50,700 nucleotides of DNA from the NCBI GenBank assembly GCA_030041115.1, contig JASHOM010000071.1:1-50700 (forward strand), given 5' to 3'. Within the stretch, counting starts at the first letter, position 1; each line of letters begins with the position of its first letter. This document shows, one piece after another, positions 10,714 through 19,446 of this stretch. Origin of the DNA: Vulcanimicrobiota bacterium. Its GTDB lineage: Bacteria > Vulcanimicrobiota > Vulcanimicrobiia > Vulcanimicrobiales > Vulcanimicrobiaceae. The notes beneath the pieces were generated by a model. That model did not search any database. It was given only the letters and a program-made list of their open reading frames with translations, and was not told the DNA's origin. The position numbers were made by a program, and so were the translations under genes.

Positions 10714-12849
10714 TCACATCCAAATGACGATGGCAAGCGCGACGACGAGCGTCCCGAGCGCATATCCGACGTACGCGGGAAGCCGCCCGTGGTGCATGCG
10801 AGCTAAAAAGGAGGCGAACCTCCGGACGGCCTGGGCAACCGGCTCGGCGAGAACGCGGTCGGCAGAGAACACGTCTTCACGCCGGCGGCGGATCGCGGAG
10901 CGAAAATGCTCGTAGATCGTTTCGCGGTCGTTCTCGACCTCCGTCGGATTGAAGATCGCATTGAAGATCACGCGTACGGGATTCGAGAATCCGGTGGCCG
11001 TGTAGGTCATCTCGGGAAGTAACGACCGCAGGCCGCCGGCCCAGACGCGCGACCGGTCGATGGCGCGCCGGCGGGTCACCAGCGCTACCACGCCATACGT
11101 CACCCCCAGCAACGCGATGATGATGAACGTCAAATAGGTCGTCGACATGGCGAAGACGACCGGGTTGGCGCTTCCGCCGCGCAGCATTGCGACCCAACCG
11201 CGACCGGGCAATCCCATTCCGATTTGCGCGCCCAGCGCATGAAACGTCGCCACGAAATCCGGGGGAAGCGGATTCGGCGGCGCCGCCGGCCTGAAGAACT
11301 GGGGTATGAGGGCGGTCACGATCGTCCCCGACCCGAAGAAATCGGCCGCCGCGCGCCCGATGACGGGCAGCACGTACGTCGGCAGAACTCCGAGCCCGAT
11401 GCATTCGAGCGCGAGCAGCGCCATGCCCAGGCGCATCGTGCTCGGCGCCTCCCCGACTCGCGGCAGCGGCGTGCGCGCCTTTCCCAAGAACGTCATGCCG
11501 AAGGCTTTGACGAAGCAGGTCACGGCAAGCGCCGCCGTCAACGCGAGGATCGCGCCGCAGAGCGCGAAGACTATCCGCAGCCCCAGCGGAGAGAGCTCGA
11601 CCGCGCGCAGCAACGCCTGGAAGGTCAACCACTCGCTGACGAATCCGTTGAGCGGCGGAATGGCCGCAATGGCCAGCACGCCGACGAAAAAGAACGCCGT
11701 CGTCGCCGGCAAAATGCGAATCAATCCTCCGAGGCGATTCATCGAGCGGCCGCCCAACCTTGCGTCGAGCGTCGCGGCGCCGAGAAAGAGCAGTCCCTTG
11801 TACGCCGAGTGATTGGCGACGTGATAGATGCCGGCCGCAAAGCCAAGCGCCGCAAAGACGCTCTGATGCGCGGCCGTGAAGACGAAGGCCACTCCGAGAG
11901 CGGTAACCGCGATGCCCAGGTTCTCGACCGAGCTGTACGCCAGCATCACCTTGAGGTCGTCCTCGATCGTCGCGTAGAGAATTCCGATCAAGGCCGACGC
12001 CGCGCCGATCGCAAGCACGACGATCCCCTCGCCGGCGAACCGCACCGGAACCAACTCGACGTTGACCAGAACGATGCCGTACACGCCGAGATTGAGGATC
12101 ACGCCCGAGAGCAGCGCCGAGACGTTGCCGGGCGCCACCGGATGGGCGCGGGGCAGCCACGAGTTGACCGGCAGCAAGCCGGCCTTTACGCCGAAGCCGA
12201 AGAACGAAAGCATGAAGATCGTCCATGCCGCCACGGCCGAAAGGCCGCCCGCCGGCACGCCGAAGAGCAGCGAGCCGGATCCCGCTCGCGCAAGGAGCAT
12301 CGCGGCCATTGCGGCGATCGTTCCGGCTTCGCTCATCGCGAGCATGATGAACGCGGCTCGAACGTTGCGTTCCCTTCGCCATTCGTAGGCAACCAGCGCG
12401 GCGCTTGCGATCGCGACGACCTCCCATACGATGAAGAACGAAACGATGTCGCGGCAGATGAAGATCGCGATGATCGCGGCGAGCAGCACGCAGTACCAGG
12501 AGCTGAATGCGCGCAGCGAATACTCGTGCCGGTAGCGATCGAGATAGCGCAGCGAGTAGATGGACGTGGGGATGTAGACGAACGCCGCGACGCAGGCAAA
12601 AAGCGCGCCCAACGGCGTGGTGCCGACCGCAATCGGCCCAAGCACCGGAAACGACCAGAGCAAACGATCGCCGCTCGCGCCGCCCAGCAAGACCGCGCCG
12701 CCCGCAACGAGCGCGAGCGTGGCCGCAATGCAGCTCGCGACCAGCAACAGCGCCGGTGCGCGCCGCTCCGGCAGGACGAGCGCTACCACCGCACCGGCCA
12801 GCGCTACCGCAACCGCGATGCCGGTGAGCAGCAGAGGGAGCTGATTCAT
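10714..12849 (-). CDS. Ehr1: NuoL/HyfB-like antiporter-type membrane subunit
   Basis: Many TM helices; IVWEVVAIASAALVAYEW, GFGVKAGLLPVNSWLPRAHPVAPGNVSALLSGV, ANHSAYKGLLFLGA. ATG 12849 overlaps upstream gene. Confidence 0.85.
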   Translation of the reverse strand: MNQLPLLLTGIAVAVALAGAVVALVLPERRAPALLLVASCIAATLALVAGGAVLLGGASGDRLLWSFPVLGPIAVGTTPLGALFACVAAFVYIPTSIYSLRYLDRYRHEYSLRAFSSWYCVLLAAIIAIFICRDIVSFFIVWEVVAIASAALVAYEWRRERNVRAAFIMLAMSEAGTIAAMAAMLLARAGSGSLLFGVPAGGLSAVAAWTIFMLSFFGFGVKAGLLPVNSWLPRAHPVAPGNVSALLSGVILNLGVYGIVLVNVELVPVRFAGEGIVVLAIGAASALIGILYATIEDDLKVMLAYSSVENLGIAVTALGVAFVFTAAHQSVFAALGFAAGIYHVANHSAYKGLLFLGAATLDARLGGRSMNRLGGLIRILPATTAFFFVGVLAIAAIPPLNGFVSEWLTFQALLRAVELSPLGLRIVFALCGAILALTAALAVTCFVKAFGMTFLGKARTPLPRVGEAPSTMRLGMALLALECIGLGVLPTYVLPVIGRAAADFFGSGTIVTALIPQFFRPAAPPNPLPPDFVATFHALGAQIGMGLPGRGWVAMLRGGSANPVVFAMSTTYLTFIIIALLGVTYGVVALVTRRRAIDRSRVWAGGLRSLLPEMTYTATGFSNPVRVIFNAIFNPTEVENDRETIYEHFRSAIRRRREDVFSADRVLAEPVAQAVRRFASFLARMHHGRLPAYVGYALGTLVVALAIVIWM

Positions 12850-13541
12850 GCCGGCGGTTCCTGGCCGCAGAGCGCGCGCAGCGCGCCGATGATCGCCAAC
12901 GGCGGCGGCGGGCATCCGGGCACGGTCAAGTCGACCGGCACCGCATCGGCGGCGCCGCCGGCGGACATGACGGACGGCCCGAAAATGCCGCCGCTGGCGG
13001 CGCAGGCGCCGACGGCAAGCACGCGCTTGGGCGACGGCATCGCCTCGTACGCGACCTTGAGCGGGCCGGCCATCTGCCGAGTGACCGGACCGACGACCAA
13101 AAGAACGTCGGCCTGACGAGGCGTCGGCGTGATGAAGATGCCGAAACGATGGAGATTGTACGAGGGTCCGGTCAGCTGTGCCAGCTCGTTCAAACACGAT
13201 CCGCAGTCGCCGGCGTCGATGATGCGAACGTGAATCGAATGCTTGAAGCGCGAGCCGAATCGTTCGACGGCGTCCGGATGCGCCCAGCGGACGTCATGGC
13301 GCCACTCCTGCGCCGATTTACAGCGCATGCAATCGACGCATCGATCCGGCTGGACGCCGACGACTCGGTCCTGAGCTTCGAGCGCGCCGGTCGGACAGCG
13401 CGCGGCGATCTCCGCGGCCTGCGCCGGCGTCGAAAACTCCGTGGCGCGCGGCAAACCCGGGGACAAGCTCTCCGGCAGCGCCTCGGGCGCGGGGCCTTCG
13501 GTCAAGACGCCGGCGCGCAGACCGCGCCAGAACCAGCTCAT
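12846..13541 (-). CDS. Ehr1: NuoB/HyfI-like small subunit with ferredoxin-like N-terminal segment
   Basis: MSWFWRGL...CPTGAL...CVDCMRC...DAGDCGSCLNE...VGACAASGGIF...VPGCPPPP: all four NuoB-type cluster cysteines retained. Confidence 0.85.
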   Translation of the reverse strand: MSWFWRGLRAGVLTEGPAPEALPESLSPGLPRATEFSTPAQAAEIAARCPTGALEAQDRVVGVQPDRCVDCMRCKSAQEWRHDVRWAHPDAVERFGSRFKHSIHVRIIDAGDCGSCLNELAQLTGPSYNLHRFGIFITPTPRQADVLLVVGPVTRQMAGPLKVAYEAMPSPKRVLAVGACAASGGIFGPSVMSAGGAADAVPVDLTVPGCPPPPLAIIGALRALCGQEPPA

Positions 13542-15097
13542 CGGTCGTTCTCCGCGACCGAAAGATCGAGCGTCGCCAGGACGATCGGGAAATCTTGAAA
13601 GGCGAAACTCTCCGTGGCAACGTGAAACCCGTGCCAATTCCGGAAGGACGGCGGCGTCAATCGATAGCGGCTTACGGTACCGTCCGCCTCGAGCTCGACC
13701 CATGCAAGCGAAGCTCCGCGCGGCGCCTCGCTCCAGCCCAGCCCGCGACCGGCACGCATCGCCGCGTCGATTCGCGTGCCGTCCGCGGGCAGATCGCGAC
13801 AGAGCGCGGCCATGATCCGCACCGACTCTTCCATCTCCGCAAACAGCACGCGTAAGCGGGCGTAGCCGTCGCCTTCCTCTTCGATCGGTACGTTGAACTC
13901 CAGACCGGAGTACGGAGCGTACGGCTGAACGGCGCGCATGTCGGCGGAGATCGCGGCCGCGCGGGCAAAGGGGCCGACCAGCTCGAAGGTTTGCGCGGCC
14001 TCGCGGTCGACGATGCCCACGCGTTCGATGCGGTCCAGAAAGCTGCTCGATCTTTCCAATGCGCCGCGCAGCGCGTCGACCTTCGGCCGCAGCGCGTCGG
14101 CTTTGCGCAGACACGCCTCCAACGCCGGATCGGCAAAGTCGCGCTGCAAGCCGCCGATCGCGAGCACGCCGAACAAATAGCGATGTCCGCAAAGCTCGCC
14201 GGAAATCCGCAGGAACTGCTCTTCCAGCCACAGCGCTTGGCTGGCCGCGACGGACAGCGACGTCGATTCGCAGATTTCACGGATCGACGTCATGTGATGG
14301 CGCAAGCGCTCGAGCTCGGCGAAAAATCCACGCAGCGCCTCGGACCGCCGCGTCAGCGTCGCACCGAGGGCGCGCTCGACGGCGCGGCAATACGCGAGTC
14401 CGTTGCCGATTGCGCTGGTTCCGGCACAACGCTCGGCGAGCAAGAGCGCGTCCGCGGCGGTGCGGCCCTGCGCGATCTTTTCGATCGCGCGATATTTGTA
14501 GAAAAGCCGCGGCGTCGCCCGGACCACGTCTTCGCCGACCGTCTCGAGGAGGAAGAGCGCCGATTCGGCTCCGCCGGAATAGACCGGACCGACCGGCATG
14601 ACGAACGCGCCTTCTTCTTCCAGAACGCGCTTGGGCCGCCATTCGCGCCGCTGCACCGGAAGATCCTCGCCGCTTTGAACGAACGGTCGCATCAAACCGG
14701 CGTTTTCGGCCCATTGATCGTCGTGCAAGACGAAATCTCCCAGGCGGGGATGCTGGGCAAAGCGGACCGAGAACAGATCCTCGATCTCGCGTTCGAACCA
14801 ATCGGCCGCAATCGTCACCGGGGTGAGGCTCGCAATCGTCCGGTCCACGGGATTGAGCGCGATGATCAGCTGCGCCCAACCCGGATGCGCGGTCGCGTAG
14901 AAGCAATAGCGCAGCTCGAGCTCGTGACGACCTTCCGTTGCGACGATCGTGCCCAGCCTCCAGCGTTGCGCGCTAAAATACTTCGCGACCGCCCGCAAGT
15001 CCTCACGCGGCAGTACGGCAACGATCGATCCGTCGTCGACGCGCCACTCGATCGACGGCCAAATGGAACGCAGGACGTTCAAGACGTCGCTCAGCAT
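13538..15097 (-). CDS. Ehr1: NuoCD/HyfG-like large subunit without [NiFe] ligands
   Basis: NuoC-like N-terminus (DWFEREIEDLFSVRFAQHP), then NuoD/HycE-like region; L1 position reads ERCAGTSAIGNGLAYCRAVE, C-terminus LATLDLSVAENDR has no CxxC. Confidence 0.85.
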   Translation of the reverse strand: MLSDVLNVLRSIWPSIEWRVDDGSIVAVLPREDLRAVAKYFSAQRWRLGTIVATEGRHELELRYCFYATAHPGWAQLIIALNPVDRTIASLTPVTIAADWFEREIEDLFSVRFAQHPRLGDFVLHDDQWAENAGLMRPFVQSGEDLPVQRREWRPKRVLEEEGAFVMPVGPVYSGGAESALFLLETVGEDVVRATPRLFYKYRAIEKIAQGRTAADALLLAERCAGTSAIGNGLAYCRAVERALGATLTRRSEALRGFFAELERLRHHMTSIREICESTSLSVAASQALWLEEQFLRISGELCGHRYLFGVLAIGGLQRDFADPALEACLRKADALRPKVDALRGALERSSSFLDRIERVGIVDREAAQTFELVGPFARAAAISADMRAVQPYAPYSGLEFNVPIEEEGDGYARLRVLFAEMEESVRIMAALCRDLPADGTRIDAAMRAGRGLGWSEAPRGASLAWVELEADGTVSRYRLTPPSFRNWHGFHVATESFAFQDFPIVLATLDLSVAENDR

Positions 15098-15099
15098 GC

Positions 15100-16524
15100 C
15101 TACGTACCCAAGACGCGCGCGGCGCTTTGCAGCACCGCGCCCAAGCCGCTGGGCATCCAAACGCCGAGCACGACGACCGGGATCGCTCCCAGAGCCAAGG
15201 CCCACAGACATGGCGCGGGCAACCGGATTCGTCCAGCCTCCGGCTCGCCGCCCACCATGTTCGTCACGTGACGGAGCAATCCGAAAAATGCCAGCACGAT
15301 GAAGACCGCAAGCAGCGCGATCGCGAGATAGAGATGCGCCAGGATTCCCGATTGGAGGATCGCCAGCTCGCTGAGAAAGACCGCGAACGGAGGCGCCCCG
15401 CCGATTGCGAGCGCACCGAGCAACAGGGCGGCCGCGGCCGCGCGGCTCGTTCCCAGCAAGCCTCGCACCCGGGCGATCTCGCGCGTTTCCGTGGCCATGA
15501 GCGCCGCGCCGGCCGCATAGAAACAGAACGATTTCGTAACGGCGTGCGCGAGCAACTGCCAGATGACGGCAACGTCGGCCGCCGGCGTGAAGATGCCCGC
15601 CGCCGCAATCACGATCCCCATGTGCTCGATGGTCGAAAACGCAAAGAGACGCTTGTAGTCGTGCGTTTGCACGATCAGAAATGCGGCGGTTCCGACCGAG
15701 AGCAGCCCGGCAACGAGAAACCAGGAACCGACGTGCAGCGCCGCGTCGCCTGCGAAGACGTCGCGCAGCCGGAGCAGCACGTAAAGAACCACGCTCGTTT
15801 CGATTCCGGAGAGCATGGCGCAAACGGGCGAGGGAGCTTGGCTGTGCGCGTCCGGCAGCCAGGTGTGCAGCGGCACGAGCCCGATCTTCGCTCCGTAGCC
15901 GACGAGCAGCAGCGCGAAGGCAACGCCCAGCAGCGCGTGCGGCATCCGGGCGGACGCTTCGCGCAGCCCGGTCCACGTGAAGTCGGTGCTTCCCGTGACG
16001 TGCAGTGCCCAGAAGAGCAACAGCACGCCCAATACGGCGATCGTCGCTCCCAGCAGCGTCAGCACCATGTACTTCCACGCCGCCTCGAGCGCTTCCACGC
16101 TCAACGCGTAGCTGACGAGCAGCACCGAGAGCAGCGTCGTCAGCTCGACGAAGATCCAGACGACGCCGATCTCGCTCAAGAGCGGGATGCACAGCATCGA
16201 GAACGCAAAGAAATTGAAATTCGCGTAATAGAGCCGGATGCGCTCGCCCGGCTCGCCTTTGAGATATCCCCACGAAAAGAGCGAAGCGGTCAGGTAAACG
16301 AGCGCGATCAACGCAAGGAAGAACGCCGCCAGCGAGTCGAGGCTGACCCAGTTGCGGACGAACACGATCGTGCCGCCGGCGCGTAGCGCGGTCAGCGGGA
16401 TCAGCGAAAATCCAAAGGTCAGCACCGAAGCGACGAACGTCACCCACGGCGCGGCCCGGTCGCTTCGTGGAACGGCACACCACAGCGCGGCGACCAGCGC
16501 GAGCAGCGGGGTGAACGCGATCAT
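15100..16524 (-). CDS. Ehr1: NuoN/HyfF-like antiporter-type membrane subunit
   Basis: VELTTLLSVLLVSYALSVEALEAAWKY; YGAKIGLVPLHTWLPDAHSQAPSPVCAMLSG; ATG 16524 in ATGA overlap with the upstream gene. Confidence 0.87.
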   Translation of the reverse strand: MIAFTPLLALVAALWCAVPRSDRAAPWVTFVASVLTFGFSLIPLTALRAGGTIVFVRNWVSLDSLAAFFLALIALVYLTASLFSWGYLKGEPGERIRLYYANFNFFAFSMLCIPLLSEIGVVWIFVELTTLLSVLLVSYALSVEALEAAWKYMVLTLLGATIAVLGVLLLFWALHVTGSTDFTWTGLREASARMPHALLGVAFALLLVGYGAKIGLVPLHTWLPDAHSQAPSPVCAMLSGIETSVVLYVLLRLRDVFAGDAALHVGSWFLVAGLLSVGTAAFLIVQTHDYKRLFAFSTIEHMGIVIAAAGIFTPAADVAVIWQLLAHAVTKSFCFYAAGAALMATETREIARVRGLLGTSRAAAAALLLGALAIGGAPPFAVFLSELAILQSGILAHLYLAIALLAVFIVLAFFGLLRHVTNMVGGEPEAGRIRLPAPCLWALALGAIPVVVLGVWMPSGLGAVLQSAARVLGT

Positions 16525-17189
16525 CGGATCCACTCCCGCAACGCCGCGAGGCCGCCCACTTCGGTCGTGCCGATGCGGCGATAGGCGGTTCGCGCGAGCA
16601 ATGCAACGATGAACGCGAGCAGCGGCACGTCGAACGCGATCGCGAGTTCGGCAATCAGAGGAAAGTCGGGCGCAACGGCGATTCCGGCGAGAAACGCCGC
16701 GTTCTCCATCGCGAGAATCCCGAGCAGCTGCGGCACGGCCTCCACGCGAACCGCAAGCAGAAACAGACCGACCAACAGACCGGCGACGCCCATCGCGAGG
16801 TTCCCCGCGGAGAGACTCGGCGCCGCGTGGATCAGCGGCTGCGCGAAGGCGTAGCCCACCAGCGTCAGCCCGAGCGAGATCAGCAGCGCGGCGGGGACGT
16901 CGATCGTCTGAGCGAGCTCGCGCCGTTGATTGATCTCACCCGGAACGAGCGCCCGGATCACCCACGGTATGATCACCACCTTGCTGAGCACCGTCACGCA
17001 CCCGAGCGCGACCAAGTGCCACGAAAGCGGCGAGGCACCCAGCAGAAAGGCCGATGCCGCCAGCAGCAGGGATTGCACGATGAACAACTGCATGCACGCG
17101 CCGATCTGACGCGTAACCGTCATTGCGATCGTCGCAATGATGAACAGGCCCAAGACCAGCGCGTTGAGCTCGACGATGATTCCGTTCAC
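16521..17189 (-). CDS. Ehr1: HyfE-like membrane subunit
   Basis: Hydrophobic ~222 aa protein; GTG 17189 (GTGA overlap); position in C-E-F-CD-I-B order; AMENAAFLAGI resembles the conserved LEN/MEN motif of NuoK/HyfE-type subunits. Confidence 0.8.
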   Translation of the reverse strand: MNGIIVELNALVLGLFIIATIAMTVTRQIGACMQLFIVQSLLLAASAFLLGASPLSWHLVALGCVTVLSKVVIIPWVIRALVPGEINQRRELAQTIDVPAALLISLGLTLVGYAFAQPLIHAAPSLSAGNLAMGVAGLLVGLFLLAVRVEAVPQLLGILAMENAAFLAGIAVAPDFPLIAELAIAFDVPLLAFIVALLARTAYRRIGTTEVGGLAALREWIR

Positions 17190-18136
17190 AGCCGCAGGAG
17201 CTCCGTTACCATCGCCGTCACCGAAACCACGAAGGCGGCGCCGAGAAACTCCGAGATTCGGAAGAGCCTCAGCTTCGCATACGACGACTCCACGACGACC
17301 ACGGCGACCACGAGCGCTACGATCTTGAGCGACACGGCTGCCGCGGCGCCGACGATCGCCACGATGCTCCCAGTGCTCGCCAACCCCCACGGTGTCGTGA
17401 GCACGTTGAGAAAGATGATCGCGAGCACCGTGAACTTCATGTAGCCGCCGTACTTCACCAGCGCGGCGGAGCGGCCGGAGAGCTCCAACGCCTTCGATTC
17501 GTCGATCATCGCGAGTTCGAAGTGCCCGCTGGGATTGTCGACCGGGATGCGCCCGGTTTCCGCTAAGATGATCATGAAAAAGGCGATCAGCAGCAGGATG
17601 TGAGACGGCGCGAAAAAGTTGGCGATCGGATGAACCCAGTGCTGCTGCACGATATACGGGATCGTCGAGTTCGCGATGAAGGAAACGGTAAAGAGCACGA
17701 CGATGATGACCGGCTCGGCGAGAAAGCCGACCATGCGCGTGCGGCTGGCTCCCATCGCGCCGTACGGATTGCCGGCATCGATCGCCGCCAGCGTAAAGAA
17801 GAGCCCGGACACGGCGAAAATGAAGCCGGCGGCCAGCATGTCTCCGGCGAAGGCGAGAAAGAGCGGGAAATCGGTCAATACCGGAATCAGCAGCGTGATG
17901 ATCAACGGCACGATGAAAATCAGATAGGGCGCCGTGCGGAAAAGCCAACTGCTCTCGGCCGATATTCGTTCGTCCTTGCCGAACAGCTTGCGAAGGTCCC
18001 GATACGGCTGAAAGATGCTCGGACCGCGCTTCGATTGGACGATCTCTTTGAGGCGCGCCAAGATGCCCGCAAAAAGCGGTGAAAGCAGCAGCACGAACGC
18101 AAGCTGCGCTAAATTGAGAGCGATGGACTCGGCCAT
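17186..18136 (-). CDS. Ehr1: NuoH/HyfC-like membrane subunit
   Basis: ARLKEIVQSKRGPSIFQPYRDLRKLFGKD; ILAETGRIPVDNPSGHFELAMIDE. ATG 18136 chosen because the upstream in-frame sequence (MELASAQAG...) is the riboswitch. Confidence 0.87.
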   Translation of the reverse strand: MAESIALNLAQLAFVLLLSPLFAGILARLKEIVQSKRGPSIFQPYRDLRKLFGKDERISAESSWLFRTAPYLIFIVPLIITLLIPVLTDFPLFLAFAGDMLAAGFIFAVSGLFFTLAAIDAGNPYGAMGASRTRMVGFLAEPVIIVVLFTVSFIANSTIPYIVQQHWVHPIANFFAPSHILLLIAFFMIILAETGRIPVDNPSGHFELAMIDESKALELSGRSAALVKYGGYMKFTVLAIIFLNVLTTPWGLASTGSIVAIVGAAAAVSLKIVALVVAVVVVESSYAKLRLFRISEFLGAAFVVSVTAMVTELLRL

Positions 18137-18171
18137 TGTATCGAGAGAGTTTCTCCTAGCGAGCGCCGTCG

Positions 18172-18219
18172 ACCTAGGAGCCATCATCCCTGCCTGGGCG
18201 CTCGCGAGCTCCATCGCGT
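18172..18219 (-). promoter_or_regulatory. fluoride riboswitch (crcB motif), copy A, upstream of Ehr1 operon
   Basis: Minus strand CGCGATGGAGCTCGCGAGCGCCCAGGCAGGGATGATGGCTCCTAG: P1 CGCG/CGCG, pseudoknot GGAGC/GCTCC, P3 CCC/GGG followed by ATGATGGC. Confidence 0.82.
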
Positions 18220-18229
18220 GTGATCAGGT

Positions 18230-19003
18230 GTGAGTATACAGAATCCGCCGCTATGCGGGCAAGAAGGAATAGCCGCCCGTAGGGAAGGATTAGCGCCATC
18301 CGGTGTCAACGGTCCGAGCGTGCCGCACAACGTTGGGGACTTTGCGAAGACAATCGACGTGCTCACGCACGATCTTCCCGGATCCGCACGAAGCCTTCTG
18401 GCGCACGCTCCCGATTCGGCAAACGTAACCGCTGACGTAACGGCATGCCTTCTCGGTCGCGATCTTTGGTATCCGCAATTAGCGGCCTTTCGCGATTGGC
18501 TGCTCGAAAGCGGCGAGCGGCCGCACTTGTGGACTTTCGATTTTTGTCCGTCCGGCGCGTGGAACTCCGCGCCTTGGAATGCCCTGTCGCTGCCGGCGCG
18601 AATCTTGCGAGCGCGAGCCGGCGCGGTGGATCGCGAAGTGCAGGGGCACGTGTCGCCGGTGAGCCTCGCGATGAAGCGCCGCGAATTCGAAGCCGGGCTC
18701 GCCGAGCTGGAGCGAGCCGGAGGCTACGGCGCGGATGCGCGAAGGTTTGCAGCGGTCGCCGCGCACGCCGATTTGCGGACCGACCTCTCGTTGATCGAAA
18801 TTCTGTCGCACTGGCTGGCCATGCTGAAGCACCGCGAAAAAGTGCTTGCGGACCGGCACGCCACCGGCTTTGAAGTGCACGGGTATCGCGAGGCGTGCTC
18901 CGCGTGCAAGACGCGTTGGGGCATTCGGCCGTTCGAGCCTCGATGGGCTCCGCCGTTCCACCCGGGATGCCGTTGCTTCTCACAACCACGATTCACGAAC
19001 TAG
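18230..19003 (+). CDS. hypothetical protein with C-terminal CxxC...HPGCRC motif (start uncertain)
   Basis: 257-aa ORF ending YREACSACKTRWGIRPFEPRWAPPFHPGCRCFSQPRFTN, divergent from Ehr1. Confidence 0.6.
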   Translation: MSIQNPPLCGQEGIAARREGLAPSGVNGPSVPHNVGDFAKTIDVLTHDLPGSARSLLAHAPDSANVTADVTACLLGRDLWYPQLAAFRDWLLESGERPHLWTFDFCPSGAWNSAPWNALSLPARILRARAGAVDREVQGHVSPVSLAMKRREFEAGLAELERAGGYGADARRFAAVAAHADLRTDLSLIEILSHWLAMLKHREKVLADRHATGFEVHGYREACSACKTRWGIRPFEPRWAPPFHPGCRCFSQPRFTN

Positions 19004-19440
19004 GGAAGCGTCGTGAACCCGTCGATGAGAAGAACCGGACAGTGCGCGTACCGCGCGATCCGGTCGGAAACGCTGCCGATCAAGAACCTCGTCATGCCCG
19101 ACAACCCGCGCCTCCCTACGATGATCAAATCGGCCCCGACCTTTCGAGCGGTGTCGACGACCGCTTCCGCCGGATGTCCGCCCTCGACGACGACCAGCTC
19201 GCTTTGTATTCCGTTTTGCGCCGCGGACTCAAGCAGATCTCGAGCTGCCGCTTCGTAAAACTGGCGAGCGTCTCGACGCGAGCTGTGACGCTCGTCCTGC
19301 GTCTCGGCGTGCTCGGCGTGCCGGGCCACCGAGATTAGCTGTAGCCGTGCGCCAAAGCGCTTGGCGATCTCGGCTCCGTAACTGAACGCGCGCCGCGCGT
19401 GATCGGAGCCGTCCCAAGCCACGATGATATGAGAGAACAT
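19000..19440 (-). CDS. universal stress protein, UspA family
   Basis: MFSHIIVAWDGSDHARRAFSYGAEIAKRFGARLQLISV ... DLIIVGRRGLSGMTRFLIGSVSDRIARYAHCPVLLI. Confidence 0.93.
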   Translation of the reverse strand: MFSHIIVAWDGSDHARRAFSYGAEIAKRFGARLQLISVARHAEHAETQDERHSSRRDARQFYEAAARDLLESAAQNGIQSELVVVEGGHPAEAVVDTARKVGADLIIVGRRGLSGMTRFLIGSVSDRIARYAHCPVLLIDGFTTLP

Positions 19441-19446
19441 ATGTAC

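Noticed and set aside
11224-13116. Long + strand ORF (630 aa, Arg/Asp/Glu-rich) and many similar antisense ORFs in the track
   Set aside because: Composition is typical of antisense frames of GC-rich membrane-protein genes; the minus-strand products have clear homology motifs.
18230-18330. A seventh fluoride riboswitch on the + strand before the HPGCRC gene
   Set aside because: CGGGC...GCCCG pairing exists, but there is no AUGGAGC-type loop and no downstream GGCUGAUGGCUCCU to form the pseudoknot.
18230-19003. Prophage remnant based on the HPGCRC ending
   Set aside because: No other phage structural, integrase or att-like features were seen around it.
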